Notes: generated by a model not told the origin, from the sequence alone. 64,000 nucleotides of DNA from Thysanoteuthis rhombus (GCA_963457665.1 OY735206.1:54890484-54954483); one strand, 5' to 3'; positions 1 through 13,526 are shown, counted from the stretch's first letter. Made by a program: numbers and translations.

Positions 1-248
1 CCATGGACAATATGGTAAAGCAGACCACGCGCTACAGACAATGCGAGTGCAGTCTTGTCAGAGGTCGGTCAATGGATAAAGAATGATGGACATTTTCTCT
101 GGTCGAAGGAAAGAGAAATCCGTTTTGATCAGAGATCAATGGGAAGACAAGTCAGAAAAACTAGGCATTAGCCAAGGATTAGAGCTGTTGGAAACGAAAA
201 TTGGAGGATATAAACCGGTGAAAGTGTTGTTGTTTTTACCTTGATGTA
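1..248 (+). other. Unclassified stretch with coding-like fragments
   Basis: Frames 2, 1 and 2 in turn give short open stretches, for example GQYGKADHALQTMRV, then SEVGQWIKND, then RDQWEDKSEKLGISQGLELL, separated by frame changes and one stop. The composition looks protein-like, but I cannot assign a family. It could be a broken host exon, a processed pseudogene or transposon sequence. It is cut by the window edge. Confidence 0.2.
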
Positions 249-249
249 A

Positions 250-1062
250 TTTGACCTAATGTCTTAGTACTAGGCTGAAATGATGAGGTTATTCCTAGAA
301 CTGCTCTTACCATTGCTCTTTTGTAGCGGTATTGTTAGTTTTCAGCTCCAACATCTGTACGACATGCATTCATCGTACACTTTTCATTTTAGAATACTAG
401 CGAAGTGCCTGTCAATATGCCTTTTGTTCACTAAATACTTTCTACCCAATCATTCTGCGTTGATTTCTTTCGCTTCCATAATCTTTCTCTAACATTATCA
501 ACTGACTGAAGGAAATGCATTCCTCAACCTCTTCCAAATGTCCATCCTACATTGTCAAGGTTATTTTCGAGACGTTATTGTTGAACATTTCTTGTGTCTC
601 ATTTTTTTCATCTTTAAACCTATTTGAGATTTTTCCCATTCAGATATATCAGCATATTTTCTAACTCATCTGGTGTTTCTGATATCATTGCACTATCAGT
701 AAATCATAGATTGTTCAAATATTCTCGGATTATGTTTTACTCTTATTTTCCCACGTAAGTTTTGGAAAGGTACTTTCAAGGTCTGCTATCAACAGTTAAG
801 GCAAAATTATACCTTCTTATCCCATTCTTTTTCCTTCTAATTGTTGTCTTATTTGTATCTTTGTGTAGACGAAATATTTCAGTATCATATTTGGTACATA
901 TTCTCGATGAATTTTTGTAATTTTCATTTATAGCAGGCTGTTGTATTGATTTGAAGGTTTTTGTATGCCCTACTGTGTCAACTGCATCTTTATTTTCAGC
1001 AAACGTTAAGCAAATTGGCTCGCTGTATTTTGCTATTCTTTTTTTTTCCGATTATTTGATGT
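250..1062 (-). pseudogene. RTE-type LINE reverse transcriptase relic
   Basis: Read on the minus strand, with frame jumps, this region spells the palm and thumb of an RTE-clade reverse transcriptase. Near 1010-850 it reads AVDTVGHTKTFKSIQQ and then LHKDTNKTTIRRKRMG, the segment that in this family leads into the GVRQGD motif. Near 770-600 it reads KLTWENKSK and then SETPDELENMLIYLNGK, the segment just after the catalytic FADD. The FADD itself is destroyed. The tail continues into GLKMKK and EEVEECISFSQLI, which match the usual KTK and YLG positions. Many stops and shifts make it non-functional. It lacks the endonuclease and both ends. Family placement comes from recalled consensus patterns, not from a search. 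Confidence 0.7.
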
Positions 1063-1116
1063 ACTGTTGGAAATAAGATTTAAGATTTGTCTTCTCACCA
1101 AATCTCTGACCGCACA

Positions 1117-1120
<4 letters not shown>

Positions 1121-1157
<37 letters not shown>
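1121..1157. repeat. (GA)n microsatellite
   Basis: About 37 bp of uninterrupted GA. It is immediately followed by a copy of repeat B in minus orientation. Confidence 0.95.
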
Positions 1158-1160
<3 letters not shown>

Positions 1161-1171
1161 GAGGGCACATG

Positions 1172-1264
1172 CTGCGTCCATAGCAGCTCGCTGCAAAACA
1201 AATGCTGATCAGTATTTTCGCTTATCGCCTTACTTTTCGAAAAAGCAAAAAAAAGAAAAAAAAG
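1172..1264 (-). repeat. Dispersed repeat B, copy 1
   Basis: The reverse complement contains a module of the form 'aaaaGCGAAAATACtgatCAGCATTTGTTTTGCAGC'. The same module occurs on the plus strand near 21.3, 27.6 and 37.8 kb. It is non-coding and of unknown class. Confidence 0.65.
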
Positions 1265-1384
1265 AAAAAAAAAGGCGTTAAGTGAACATCCTGAAAGCAG
1301 GTGATACCTGCACCAAATATAGTTTCTTCGTTTATATATGACGTGAATAACAAACAAACAAACACAGGTAGTTAGGAACCGTCA

Positions 1385-1765
1385 CGTTAGCGATGTCCTT
1401 TGGCAGTATGTTGTGTTGGGGTGACCAATCAAAACATGGAATAAGGTGTGATCAATTGATAAGTTAATTATCTTGCCTTTTCGTTTGGTCACGAAAAAAA
1501 CAAATCGTCTTTAATCAAGTGAGCACAAAGTATTACCAATTTAGCCTAAACCTACATCTTAATTGTAAATTGAATGCCCCAGTGAAAAGTTACGTCAGCG
1601 GAATAATGAAAAAAAAAAACAACAAAAAAAAAGAAAACGGATTTTCTAGACACAATAATGAGTAAATGTATAAATGTTCAGGCTTCTAGCAACATTGGCG
1701 CAGCAACCAGCCACACCAGTTAAAAACTCAAGAAACCTATTTCGGCAGTTTTGGTTGACGGTGTC
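1385..1765 (+). repeat. Dispersed repeat A, copy 1
   Basis: It starts at 'gtcctttggcagtatg', passes 'ggggtgaccaatcaa' and a lysine-like A-rich stretch, and ends around 'gagtaaatgtataaatgttcaggc'. Matching landmarks in the same order occur at 2150-2545, at 41690-42030 and, inverted, at 22480-22850. No open frame or terminal repeat was recognised. Probably an old non-autonomous transposon or part of one. Confidence 0.6.
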
Positions 1766-2149
1766 CAATTTACGCCGCTCTAATGGTTACAGTGAAAAAA
1801 TGTTCTTTGTGAAGACTATAGAGAAAAAGAATGAATTGTAATTTGCTGCAATTAAAGACAATTTACAAACTTTGACCATTTCGTTCCGAAAATTCTTACG
1901 GCTAATGTATCAAAGTAAAAGCATATAATGGGTATCTCAGCTTTCCTAATAGCTTGTTTATTGGTCTAAGCCCTCCCCATTTTCCCCATTGCTTCTCTTC
2001 CTCTTATTTTTTTTTTTATGGATAGAGTTCTGTTAAGGTATAAAGAAAAAATAAGGAAGATCCATAGATGAAAGATATAAACACGAAAATATGAATCATA
2101 TTAAGAAAACATGACTCATAAGTCACTAAATAGATACCGTTTCATAATC
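1766..2149. other. Non-coding spacer between repeat A copies
   Basis: It begins with 'gttttggttgacggtgtcc', which resembles the A-linked module at 41.45 kb. The rest is AT-rich with no gene or motif that I can support. Confidence 0.4.
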
Positions 2150-2545
2150 AACGTCATTCGGCGGCATTGGGGTGATCAATGAACGAGTTACTTCTCTCGC
2201 ATTTTATTGAACGGCGACCAAAAAAACAAAAAAACAAACAAACAAATAAGCATGGATGCTTGAACAAATTATCATAAACCTACATGGCAAACTGAATTCT
2301 GACCAAGAAATCTATCAGCTGGCCTTAGAAAAAACTTCCAGAAAAACCGTTTTTCTAAGACATGTTTAAATTCCCACACTCTTTCTCCGTTCGTGCGGCT
2401 GTACGCTTGGTACATACATACATACATACATATATATATAGCCAGCTAGACCAGCTCAGAAACTGGAGAAACTGTTGACACCTTTGGCTAAGTTTAGGTG
2501 ACCGTTTTGGTTGGCGGTTTCTATTTGAGGAAGTGTATTTTTCTG
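2150..2545 (+). repeat. Dispersed repeat A, copy 2
   Basis: Landmarks are 'cggcggcattggggtgatcaatgaacgag', then 'cataaacctacatggcaaactgaattctg', then 'ctaagacatgtttaaattcc'. These align in order with copy 1 and the 41.7-kb copy. A short (CATA)n/(TA)n lies at 2413-2440. It is followed by 'accgttttggttggcggtttc', the same module that follows copy 1. Confidence 0.6.
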
Positions 2546-2802
2546 TCCTGCTCTTATTAATGGAGCTGTTGGTTCCTTGCCAATGATTAGAGAAAACAAG
2601 GTGATTATCGATAATTATTCCGCATACATTGAAAGACTTTGGACATTGGTGCCAAGAACGAAGGCGAGAGAAGCAAGAATCGGATATACGTCTTTGAATC
2701 CTGATATCATATTCAAGTGGATCCGAAACTTTTCCTCTTATCTGTAACGAGGAGAGAGTGGAAAAGGATACAATGAATAAGACTTTCATGAGCAACAATC
2801 TG

Positions 2803-2848
<46 letters not shown>

Positions 2849-2857
2849 GTATATATT

Positions 2858-2889
<32 letters not shown>

Positions 2890-2890
2890 A
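2803..2890. repeat. (TA)n then (GA)n composite microsatellite
   Basis: About 55 bp of TA-rich repeat with two breaks, then about 32 bp of GA. It is followed by a 45-bp truncated copy of the repeat C head. Confidence 0.9.
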
Positions 2891-2931
2891 CCTATACAAA
2901 TTTCTTTTCTGTTTATACGTCGGAGATCAAA

Positions 2932-3475
<544 letters not shown>

Positions 3476-6195
3476 GATGTGATACTCAATTATGGGTTTT
3501 TCATTTTTATTTTCATTTATTTGAATTACTTGTATAATTCTGTTCATATTGATAAATCAAGTGCATATTCCATTTTTTTAATTTGAATTACCACCTCAAA
3601 TCTAGCTGTTAGGTTGAAAAGTATCTTTGAAGAAATCACTCTATCATTTTATTTAAAAAATGTGCAAATGGATGAGGTTTCGTTTGGATTGCAGTTTCGT
3701 ATTTTGAACTAGCATATACCTGTGGAAAAAAATACGGAATAATTTATGTATGGCTTCAAGTATACAAGCTTCAAATTATATTAAAAGTTCCCACTCAACT
3801 GAAGCTGTTTAAAGGACGTTGGTTTATACAAAAATCAATAAATATGACTAAAAGAGAAATGAAATCTATGACTGACTATTGAAATAGGAGGAAAAGAATC
3901 AACAATTTCATACGTAAGAGACACCGCACAGCACAGGAAATATGATTCTAACTAGAGGAGAATGAATTGTTGTATTTTAGATATTGTTAAATATCGTATG
4001 AATTAAAAAAACGTAACAAAATATGACAAAAATGTTATGTCAGGAATGTCTTATGATATGATATGAGTATGCTTACGTAAGAAAGCGTAATAAATCTTTT
4101 CAAATGTGAATAAACAATTCAAAGATGTAAAAAGTACGAATGAAATCTTATCTCAATGTAATTTTTTTTCAAATTTTTCTTTCGTGGCATTGATGAGGAT
4201 GTTTATGTGAAAAAGGCTGTAACGAAAGAAGAGAAATATTTTTATTTTGAATAATGTTAATTATCATATCTTATTCTTACCAAGATAAACAGTAAGAAAA
4301 ATTACTTTTCTTATAAATAAGTCATCTATAAGATGTAGTAATTCAAATAACGTAAATTATCATATCAAATTCTCACTAAGATAAACAGAAAGAAAATGTC
4401 TGATCTTATGAATCGGTCATTTTTCTTACCTAATGTGAGTTACGGTTATAATATGAGTTTTTTGTGTTTAAAAAGGTAGGAAAAAGAGAAATATGTTGTA
4501 TTTTGAATAATGTTAAGTATATTTGAAAAATAGAATGTAACAAAAGAAGAAGAAGAAAATGTGTTTTTGACATTTTCAAGTATCGTATTCGTTTTTAAAT
4601 TTGAATAAACAGTTTTTAGTTGTGAAAAGGAATAATAAAATATTAAGTCATGGATGGAACTTTTTCTTATTTTTTTCTTGGAGTAGATTTTTAAAAGCCT
4701 GCGTACCTTTGACCCTGTCCTTTTCAATGATAAATTTAATTTCCATTTTTTCAAAAAAAATATACATTCTTATTTTCCATGATTTAATTTTTGATCATCT
4801 TGTTTGATTTTACGACAGCAATTATTATAAGAAAATATCAACTGATATTACGTGCTTCAAAAATTCATATTCATAATTTCTGGGCTAGATATATGGATAA
4901 TTCTTTGGAATATTTTCATCAGATTGTTATACAGATATTTTGCAAGCGTGATAACCTAGATATACGCTATAAACGATTAGTTGCAGCTGCTTGGTCATTT
5001 TGAAAGATCGAAAGTGGCTACACATTTACCGTTGATCAAAAAGGGTTATATTCGATTTGAAAATACCGTTTACTTTATAGTCAATACGGCATGTACTTAG
5101 GGGTTAGGCACAAAAAGTTATCTTTGCAGAGATAAGTCATGTAGCCATATTGACATGGGCCATTTTATCACTAAAAATGGCTAAATTTCGTTTAATGCTT
5201 ATTAAGTTGATTAATTGCCAGGAAACTGTTTGATTTTCTCTGCATTATGATAATTTAGATTTTAAAAGTGACGAATAACAGTACGTGAGGATCACATCTA
5301 TAATGCGCATGTGCGTATTTTTTTAACTTATCTGATTTATACAACAGTAAAAATGTAGCCACCTTTAGCAATTTTGTATTGCCAATATAAAAATTGCACA
5401 CGAAGAAATGTTAGAGTTAGTAGGTAGGTTTGAGGTAAGGGCTAGTAGACAGGTTTAGGGTTAGGTTTAGTTGGCAGGTTAGATGTTAGTCTTTCTAATT
5501 TCCCAATTATCTATCGGTATTATTTCGTTTTTAGGAAATTAAATCTACCCAATAGATATTTTTTGAAATATGTAGCCGCTTTCAACCATGTCAAATCGCA
5601 AATTACAAAAGTGCTCGTTGCCGAGGTAAAGTTATCAAATAATATTGAATTATTAAATTGTTAATTGCAAACCCAACCCTTACAATAACACTAGATTTAA
5701 ACCTCAACACTACACAGTAACCCTAAAATATATCCTTTGTAATCAAATTTAATGAAATACAATTTCAAATGCATAGAGTTTCCTTTCATTTTCGGTGTAA
5801 TTGTTGAACAGCAGCAGCAGCTGAAAAGTTATCTCCCTTGCAGAATATATACATAACGTTTTGATGAAGCTATTCCAAAGAATTACCGGAATATTTTTTG
5901 ATTATTTTCCCACGTAAACTATCATCAAACTTTGTTACATATTGAATTAAGTTTTTCTTTAACTTTCTGTTAGTATTTTTCCCACACCTAACGATATCAA
6001 CGGTTATTTTCCTAATAGTCCGTTTCCTCTCAATAATTAATCTCTAATAAACTTTACAAACCAGTTTCATTGCAGGTGAGACTTTCATACAACTTACATT
6101 TAGTTGATTACAGTTATTCTATTTGAATTACTTACTACATTAGCTTTTGGCTTTTCATTGCCAATTCATACGTACATGATTGACATCTTCATATG
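3476..6195. other. Anonymous AT-rich region
   Basis: About 2.7 kb with no supportable gene. Open frames are short and A/T driven. It contains repeated motifs such as 'aattatcatatc...cttaccaagataaacagtaagaaaa' (near 4260 and again near 4360), which suggests an internal degenerate tandem duplication. It also has a 'ggtttagggttaggtttag' patch near 5450. Confidence 0.5.
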
Positions 6196-6197
6196 AA

Positions 6198-6482
6198 GAG
6201 TATATCATCACCATCATCATCTACATCATCACCATCATCATCATCATCATCCATTATGAGTGAACTGCTGGGAAAAAAAGCTTTTTCAATTTCCTTGATG
6301 ACTTCGACTGCGCTGATATCTGCTGCGTTTTACCGGCAAACCTTTCTATCTCATCACTCCATCTTGTTCCGGTCTTTTCCTACAGCATTTACTGTCCCAT
6401 GGGCATCAATCAGATGGCCTTTTTTCCATCTATTGCCATTTTTTCGTGCCAAGAGTCCCATTCATCTCCATTTATGATCATA
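6198..6482 (-). pseudogene. RTE-type LINE 3' end relic
   Basis: On the minus strand the sequence runs ...RTGTRWSDEIERFAG..., then KLKKLFFPAVHS and a stop. This matches the C-terminal tail of RTE-like open frames, where a GRP.TRW.DDI segment is followed by an EEAF...W end. Directly after the stop comes an (ATG)n-type tail, seen on the plus strand as (CAT)n at 6203-6251. Several other RTE ends in this window carry the same tail type. The fragment is 5'-truncated. Confidence 0.5.
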
Positions 6483-6558
6483 GATAAAGCCTGATATCAT
6501 AAGTTTTGATTGTGTAATGTTCCACTAGAAATGATAAAATCTTGCCATGTTTGATTTT

Positions 6559-6716
<158 letters not shown>

Positions 6717-7081
6717 TTAGTAAGTTAGTATTTCAGAATATTACTCCTGTTGAATGTCAAACCCTACTGGGCATCGTACATTTGTCGTAGACGATGCTAA
6801 ACATAGTAAATATAAGCCTGTATGTTGGATTTCATAGTTAGATCATCTCTGACTTCGTTAACAATATTGTTTCCGTCCAGGTAAATGTCAGGATCTCAGT
6901 TGTTGATTTTACGTTTTATAAAGAGACGTTAATAGATAATGAACTTAAAGGAGGGGGGAAAGAAAGAAAGAGAAGAAGGGAAATAGGGAGAGAGGAGGCT
7001 ACGGAGAATAAGGTGCGGGGGGGGGGGGCACGTGCATACAGAGGGAGACAGAGAGAGGGGAAAATATATAGATGGATACGT

Positions 7082-7083
<2 letters not shown>

Positions 7084-7148
<65 letters not shown>

Positions 7149-7166
7149 TAGCGGGAGAGAGAGAGC
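7084..7166. repeat. (TA)n-(GATA)n-(GA)n composite
   Basis: About 37 bp TA, four GATA units, then imperfect GA. A run of ten or so G lies just upstream at 7018-7028. Confidence 0.95.
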
Positions 7167-7179
7167 AGAACACAAGCAC

Positions 7180-7395
7180 GTATGCAAAATTCTCTTCTAT
7201 TTGTTAGAGCTCAAATGGGATATACTGATCGGTTAATTTTTTGCTTGCATTCTGTTTAAAGGTAAATTTGTCAAAATAAAGCAACCCCAGAAGAACTTTG
7301 TACAGAAAATATTTAAGTCAGATTTTATTATTATTTTCCTCATATGTGAGCTGTTTCATTATATTAAAAACGATTCTTAAACTTATTCTTAGTCG
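7180..7395 (+). repeat. Dispersed repeat C, copy 2
   Basis: 'attctcttctatttgttagagctcaaatgggatatactgatcgg' through 'catatgtgagctgtttcattatattaaaaacgattctt' parallels copy 1 at 3209-3475 along its length, with substitutions and small indels. It again lies just after a GA-type repeat. Confidence 0.65.
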
Positions 7396-7549
7396 TAGTT
7401 AATATAAGCTAGAAAATGAGATTTTGATAAGAAATAAAACAGAACAAAATTTATAAAAAGAGAAAAATAGAATCAGTATTAAGAAATTCTGGAAAGAAGA
7501 AAAAATCGAACGATGAATTACTCTACCTTGGCAAGATTTTAGTGGAGCA

Positions 7550-7962
7550 AAAAAATCCAATCACTTTACAACCAATGCACCTCGATAGTCACCCATGGAG
7601 CTGGAACAAGGAACTCACCAAAAGATTTGCCCTCAAACTAAGAACTATGTAACTTGATCAAGAGAGGATCCTTCTTAACATCACATGGAGAAATCACTAG
7701 AAAGTACATCTTAAAACAGGGGTCAGAAACATCATCGAATCCATTAAAAAACTCAAATGGCAATGGGCAGGTCATGTTGCAATAATGTGGGACAACTGCT
7801 GGACATCACGAGTAAGATCCCCACGGATTATATGCAAAGTTATGGTCGACAAGAAACAAAAAGGTGTAACGATTTGGACAGGATCCCAAGATATCAATGT
7901 TGCGACGCCTACGATGAAGGCTATCTCCAACGAAGGACGTTGAAAGACTGAAATTATAGAGG
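7550..7962 (+). pseudogene. RTE-type LINE 3' end relic
   Basis: Across shifting frames the plus strand gives LALKLRTM, then ILLNITWRNH, then KLKWQWAGHVAIM and DNCWTSRV. This is the conserved RTE C-terminus, in which AQRAMER...LGI..RD is followed by W.WAGHVARM.D.RWT.R. It ends at ...AISNEGR-stop, the usual end of the frame. The 5' part, including the reverse transcriptase, is missing. It lies head-to-tail with the next relic. Confidence 0.7.
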
Positions 7963-7999
7963 GGATGATAATAGGCAAAAGAAAAAGATGAATAAACTG

Positions 8000-8700
8000 C
8001 TTTAAGAAAGCAAAAGAGTTGGCCAACTCATTAACTTCAGTAAAACAAAAATCATGTGCAGCAATCACATTGAGAATAAAAGACATAACTGTCAAAATCG
8101 AAGATGCAAAACTGGGGAAAGTTGACTACTATCTACCTCGAACAACGAATCTCAATGAAATTCAAAGAGGAGAAGATCAAGCGGAGAATCACCCTAGGAT
8201 GGCAAACCTTCGGCAGAGCAAGCTCAACCTTCAAAAGCAAGTCAATCCCAATAATCCTAAAAAGAAGTGTATAAGACCTCCTAAAAGTTACTTATCGAGC
8301 TGAATATAGAACCTAACCAAGTGACATACCAGCGAACTGGGAAGCATGCAATGTGCACATGGAAGAATCATACTCAACTTCACATAGAGAGATCACAAGA
8401 CAGCACAGTATGTAAAGAAAAAAAACGGGAGTCAGAGACATCATAAAATCTAATAGAAAACTTAAATGGCAATGGGATGGTCATGTTGCAACAATGATTG
8501 ACAGCTGATGGACATCACGACTCACAATATGGATTCTCAGAGACCACATGCAAAACTGAGACCGACAAAATACAAAATGGAGAGATGAACTAGACAAATT
8601 GAGAAAATACTGGCTCCACAACGCCCATGAGAAATGTAGCGAATCCTTGGGAAGGTCTATGTCCAACGACGGACGTTAAAAGACTGATGATGATGCTGGA
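8000..8700 (+). pseudogene. RTE-type LINE C-terminal relic
   Basis: A longer 5'-truncated copy. It begins at NFSKTKIMCSNHIE, the post-FADD KTK segment. It continues through VKIEDAKLGKVD, IKRRITLGWQ, FGRASS.FKS, a GRIILN.T.RDHKTAQ segment and HVATM.D...WTSRL, and ends at SLGRSMSNDGR-stop. After the stop comes 'tgatgatgatg', the trinucleotide tail shared by other copies. Frameshifts and stops are frequent. The segment order matches an RTE thumb to C-terminus without rearrangement. Confidence 0.75.
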
Positions 8701-11660
8701 ATAAAGACCTCATTGGGAAATTCAAATATGTTTTGTTGGTCGCTGCTTTTTCTCCTTTGGATAATTCATTTCTTGAATGATTTTGAAAAATTTTGCTGCT
8801 GTAAATCTGAGTAAAATTTCTTTTTTGACATTATCGCACATTTTCGTTTAGTAATAACAGTATCGCCCATGAATAAGTACTGCCCTGTCACTTTTTTTAT
8901 TCTTAAATAATTTTCACTCAATTCAAAACTAAGTAGGATTTTATTCTTTTACAACATTACATAATCAAAGCGGATATCAGTAAATATTATTTGATATCTG
9001 CAGAGTTTGGTCGTAAATAATACCCTATAGTATCTGTTTTGACCGTGCGAGGCTCAACTAGATATGATACAATCACGCTATGTTTAGTTTGGAAGGGAGT
9101 TAACTTTCTATTAAAAATGTGGCATTGATGTTTTCATTTATGGAAAATAGTGTATATTTCAATTTGTTTTCAGAACATTAGTTGTGAATGAAACCGGAGA
9201 AAATGAATAAAACAGTTTTGAAGTTTGTTTTTTTCCTCGACATCGTAGAAAATGAATGTCATGTTTTTTATTGCAGAAATCAAACAACGTGAATAATTTT
9301 TTAGTTCATTGCTATATTTTAAAAGCAGCTGTCAACTTGGATTTCACGAGCAACGATGCTGATAGATAGATCTGAACAGATTATTAAATAGATGGATAGA
9401 TAGATATATAGGAATGAACGTCTGATATAGATAGATAAATGAAAAAAAAAAGAAAGAAGAAAACATAAGGCTTAAACACGAAAACATATTTAAATCCAAC
9501 TAATCACATTGATAACGATGTCACCGAATGTCGAACTTTATCGCCGTCGTTAATTATATGAATCTTCATATTCCGAATTATATCTTCTTGGTGCTCAAAA
9601 ATGGGGAAGACATGGGTCTTCTGACATTTGTACTTGCTTCTTCACAAAATGATGTAATTATTCATTTTGAACCACATTTCGCCTCTATGTCAAACAAGGC
9701 GGTTCCCTTATAACTGCTGCATTGTTTCGTTCACCATATAATTTAGCTTGTAAGCGTTGGGAGTGGTTTATATATGACGAAAGCTACTCACTCTTATAGA
9801 AATAAACGACATTTTTCAAGTTGAATGACATCTTTCTCCTCCAATCCTCTCGCAGGACTTCACGTTAATGCATCATCATGGACTGTGATTCTGAAATTAC
9901 AGGTGAACAAACAGAGATGCTGTATTCCATTGGATAATTATTAGTAGATCTAATTAAAAGTTCCAGCGAATAAACTGAATTCAATTCATAATGAATACAT
10001 TGTTCAATTAAGAACTTTTCCATTTGAACACTTTGTATAATGGAAGTAAGTTGGAACGAACGATTTTAATCAATGGAGGCGTGAAACACGTCACCGAATA
10101 TTAATTGTATTTACGCTTTGAAATTGCTTTCACACTCTTCCGTGTTCAGATCTCTGTCAGAGGCACGTTGACTGTTTAGCAAATCCTACTTTTAACGCAT
10201 TCAAGTTGAATTCGACTTTTTACTATAATCAAATCTGAACTTATCCTTTCAAGCTTCCTACGAGTTTGATGGTCGACTAAATCTCGGTGCGCGATGTATC
10301 TCCAAATCTTATTCTACGAAAGTGACATCTTGTCAGTTGGTTTGTTTCTTGGTTCCTGTCACGCTACAGCAAAAAAAGTGTGGGAAGAAGTAAAGCAAAG
10401 TTAGTGTCTATGTGTTCACGTACACCAAGGCACCCAGCTACATATCTATGTATACAGGTCAACATCACTACTACCACTATTACTACTGTCATCGCTGTCT
10501 TCGCAGTAGGACAGAAAATAGATATAGGCATATCATATTGTTCAGGATTTTGTTGCTTTATCGCAACTGACAAGGAGAAATTATCAAGAGTTACAGGAAA
10601 TTGACAGAAAAATGATCTTTGTTTGAGGTATGCATGGTCACTCTTAACCATTCAGCTACGCGGACTTGTTAGTTATAGGGAAACTGATTTTACACCGTAA
10701 ACGTGACTCTTTAGAAGTTATAGTCAAAGCTGATGATGTTTGAAATAGAGACCCAACAGTCTTTTAATACAACAATATTTCAATTCTTTGTTTTCAGATT
10801 ACGTCTCGGTTTTGTACGGTGATAGATTTTATCAAATGATATAGGTTTCTTTACAATCTGGAATAGAATCAAAGGGAGGGTTTAAACTACATTGAATTTA
10901 AGTTGAGTGATCAAATCAAAATCATATACTTCTGGGTTTAAAAAAAACATTTGTATTTCATGGAATATGATTTCCAATGGAAATTTCCAACTGCTATCAT
11001 CCATTAACAAAAAATACACACTATATAGAAAGTTAATATAAGGTTATATAAGGTTCTTATACCAGCCAAAGATGAAATAAAGTGATGTCACTATAAATTT
11101 TGTCTTTTTGTTACCTTCAGGAGTCCGGGTAGACTTGAGCACCCTAATGATTTGTGAAGAAAATCGCAATTAACAGACAGTTCCACTGGTGTAGTAGTAC
11201 CAGAAATGTAAAAAAAAAAAAAAAAAAGAATCCTTGAATGTTTTTCTTTCAGGAAGAATCATTATGTTGAAGTGTATATTCGTCTTCGGGGATTCACAAT
11301 AAATATCACCTTGTGCTTTAACATTGCTAATCAACTCATCTCCATGTTCCATTATCTGCAAAGGTCATCTTCTCAGTTGATTCCCTCTGGATTTTTTTAA
11401 AGAAGTATTCTCTCGTCCTAATTCACGAAAGAAATTAAGAATAAAAAAAGTCTCTAGACACGTACACAACAAATGTCCCGTCTGATAGGTGGCCAAAGCA
11501 CATCTAAGCCGTGAAATAGGTTCTGTTGATATCAAATATGGCTGATTTCTTTCCATACAGACCACACTTTCTTTTCATCTCTCTGTCTCGAAGCCGCTGT
11601 CTTCATCAATCTGACTGTCTCACTCACTTTGCCACTGTTTCTCTTTTCATCTGTGGGTCT
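8701..11660. other. Anonymous AT-rich region
   Basis: No gene I can support. It holds small GATA patches (9360-9440), poly-A runs (11211-11227) and scattered short frames with no recognisable domain. Confidence 0.5.
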
Positions 11661-11679
11661 GTCTCTCTACCCCTCTCTC

Positions 11680-11984
11680 ATAGATATATATATATATATA
11701 TGAATATATTGACAGATGTGTTGGTATATATGTGTAAGTCTATACACACATGTAGACATGAATGATGAATTGGTTGATTGATTGATTGATTACTACTTCT
11801 ACTTGTGTCTATAATCGAATTAAAGATCTATAGAAACGATAGAAATATCAGAAATAATTCAATTGTGAGTATTGTGCAAAAATAATTTCACTATAGCATA
11901 TCAAAAGATAGATTCTCTTACATATGCACATATATATGAATATATATATATATTGCATTCATATTCATATAGATATAGATATAT

Positions 11985-12050
<66 letters not shown>
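11680..12050. repeat. (TA)n microsatellite cluster
   Basis: Short TA blocks near 11684 and 11932, (TTGA)n at 11771-11790, and a 60-bp TA block at 11988-12048. A short CA-rich patch follows at 12070-12100. Confidence 0.9.
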
Positions 12051-12099
12051 TACTGTTCATACCCTCTCTCACACACCAACACACACACACAAACACATA

Positions 12100-13030
12100 T
12101 ATGGTTATATTGTAAAATGTTGAGACAGAACCGGGATGTATTGTGCATACGGAGTAGATTATTCACATAGAGTCATTCAGAACATGTTCCAAACGGAAAA
12201 AGCTTCATCTTCCGCGGAAAGGTCAGACAACTTCAGCATTGTTAGAGCAGAAGATGGTTGTGTAGAATCAGTAAAATGACACATTTCATTTTAAGACCAC
12301 TCCGTTGCTGTAGGTCAGAGAACTGAATTAATGGCAATGGATGTCTTGAGAATCAGTAAATGGCTTGTTTGATTAGGGGTCATCCAGGGGTCAGGTTTCA
12401 AAGAGACTTATTGCCATGGGTACGTTCCAGGCCGAAGGAGGAGAGAAAATGCGTAATAGAATAAGGGGATTAAAACTGGGAAGGATTGATGATCAGGAAT
12501 CCTGGTTATAAAGGACCATTTGAGATTATATAGTGAGTGGTCTCTTTATAAGGAACTGTTCCACTGCTTAGAGATTCTTAACTTATTGTAAACGCAATCA
12601 GTTTGAATTAGTTTTAATCTTCCATTTGGAATGGGAAAAAACATATAGATATACAGAAACATATACATCCAATCATATAATATTTTTTAGGTTTTAACAT
12701 CTCATTTCTACGTCGATGTATGCATACATTTTGTGATAAATGGTGAAAACCTTTATATAGACAATGAAGAAAACCTAGATTGAATGAACAGGTATTTATT
12801 CACGGACGTTTCGTTGCAAATGGTCCAACATCATAGATAGGGGTCAAATGAAAAAGGAAAGCTGGAATTATATTAGAATGGATTGTGACTGTTTGAGGTT
12901 GGATTTCGTTGGGATAACAGTTCATATATTAATCTTCATGCTATCTGTGTTAGATCAAGGGTGGGTACGTATGTAAGGGTGCAGTTATAGTTGATTTCCT
13001 TCTGTTTCTGAGTAACGGGTATTTATGTCC

Positions 13031-13067
<37 letters not shown>

Positions 13068-13460
13068 GGGAAGTTAGTTATAGCCACATGTATATGTCGG
13101 ACGGTATAGAAAAGATAGATATAATAATATAGGAGGATATCCATGCAACATGCATCCTTATAGATAGTGTGCACACCACATTATAATAAACGTATGAATG
13201 GTACGAACTTTGTATGCGTACAGCTATGCCCAGATCAGACATAGAATCTACACAAAACTGAATTACATACATAATATAGCTACATAAAGTCGCTGGACAT
13301 TCATAGTATATAGCATTTCAGCGAAGTTGCAATGCATCCGTGTGGTACATAACTGTATATGCGGTATATATTCATCCAGTGATGTGAATCAATTCGCTCA
13401 ATGTACAGTACACAGTTGTACCAGTATATATCACTTCAGTCACATATACAATACATACTT
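12100..13460. other. Anonymous region with (GT)n
   Basis: No supportable gene. It contains (GT)n at 13036-13065 and otherwise unique-looking AT-rich DNA. Confidence 0.5.
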
Positions 13461-13464
13461 AATC

Positions 13465-13526
<62 letters not shown>
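13465..13526. repeat. (TA)n microsatellite
   Basis: About 60 bp of pure TA. Short (GT)n blocks follow near 13590 and 13654-13677. Confidence 0.95.

Noticed and set aside
1..248. Faint similarity to SRA1-type segments (DQW... and ...EVGQW)
   Set aside because: The two segments are in the wrong order and split across frames, and the match rests on a few residues. Left unclassified.
3476..6195. Host exon candidates at 4446-5003
   Set aside because: Short AT-driven frames with no splice-site context or domain I can recognise.
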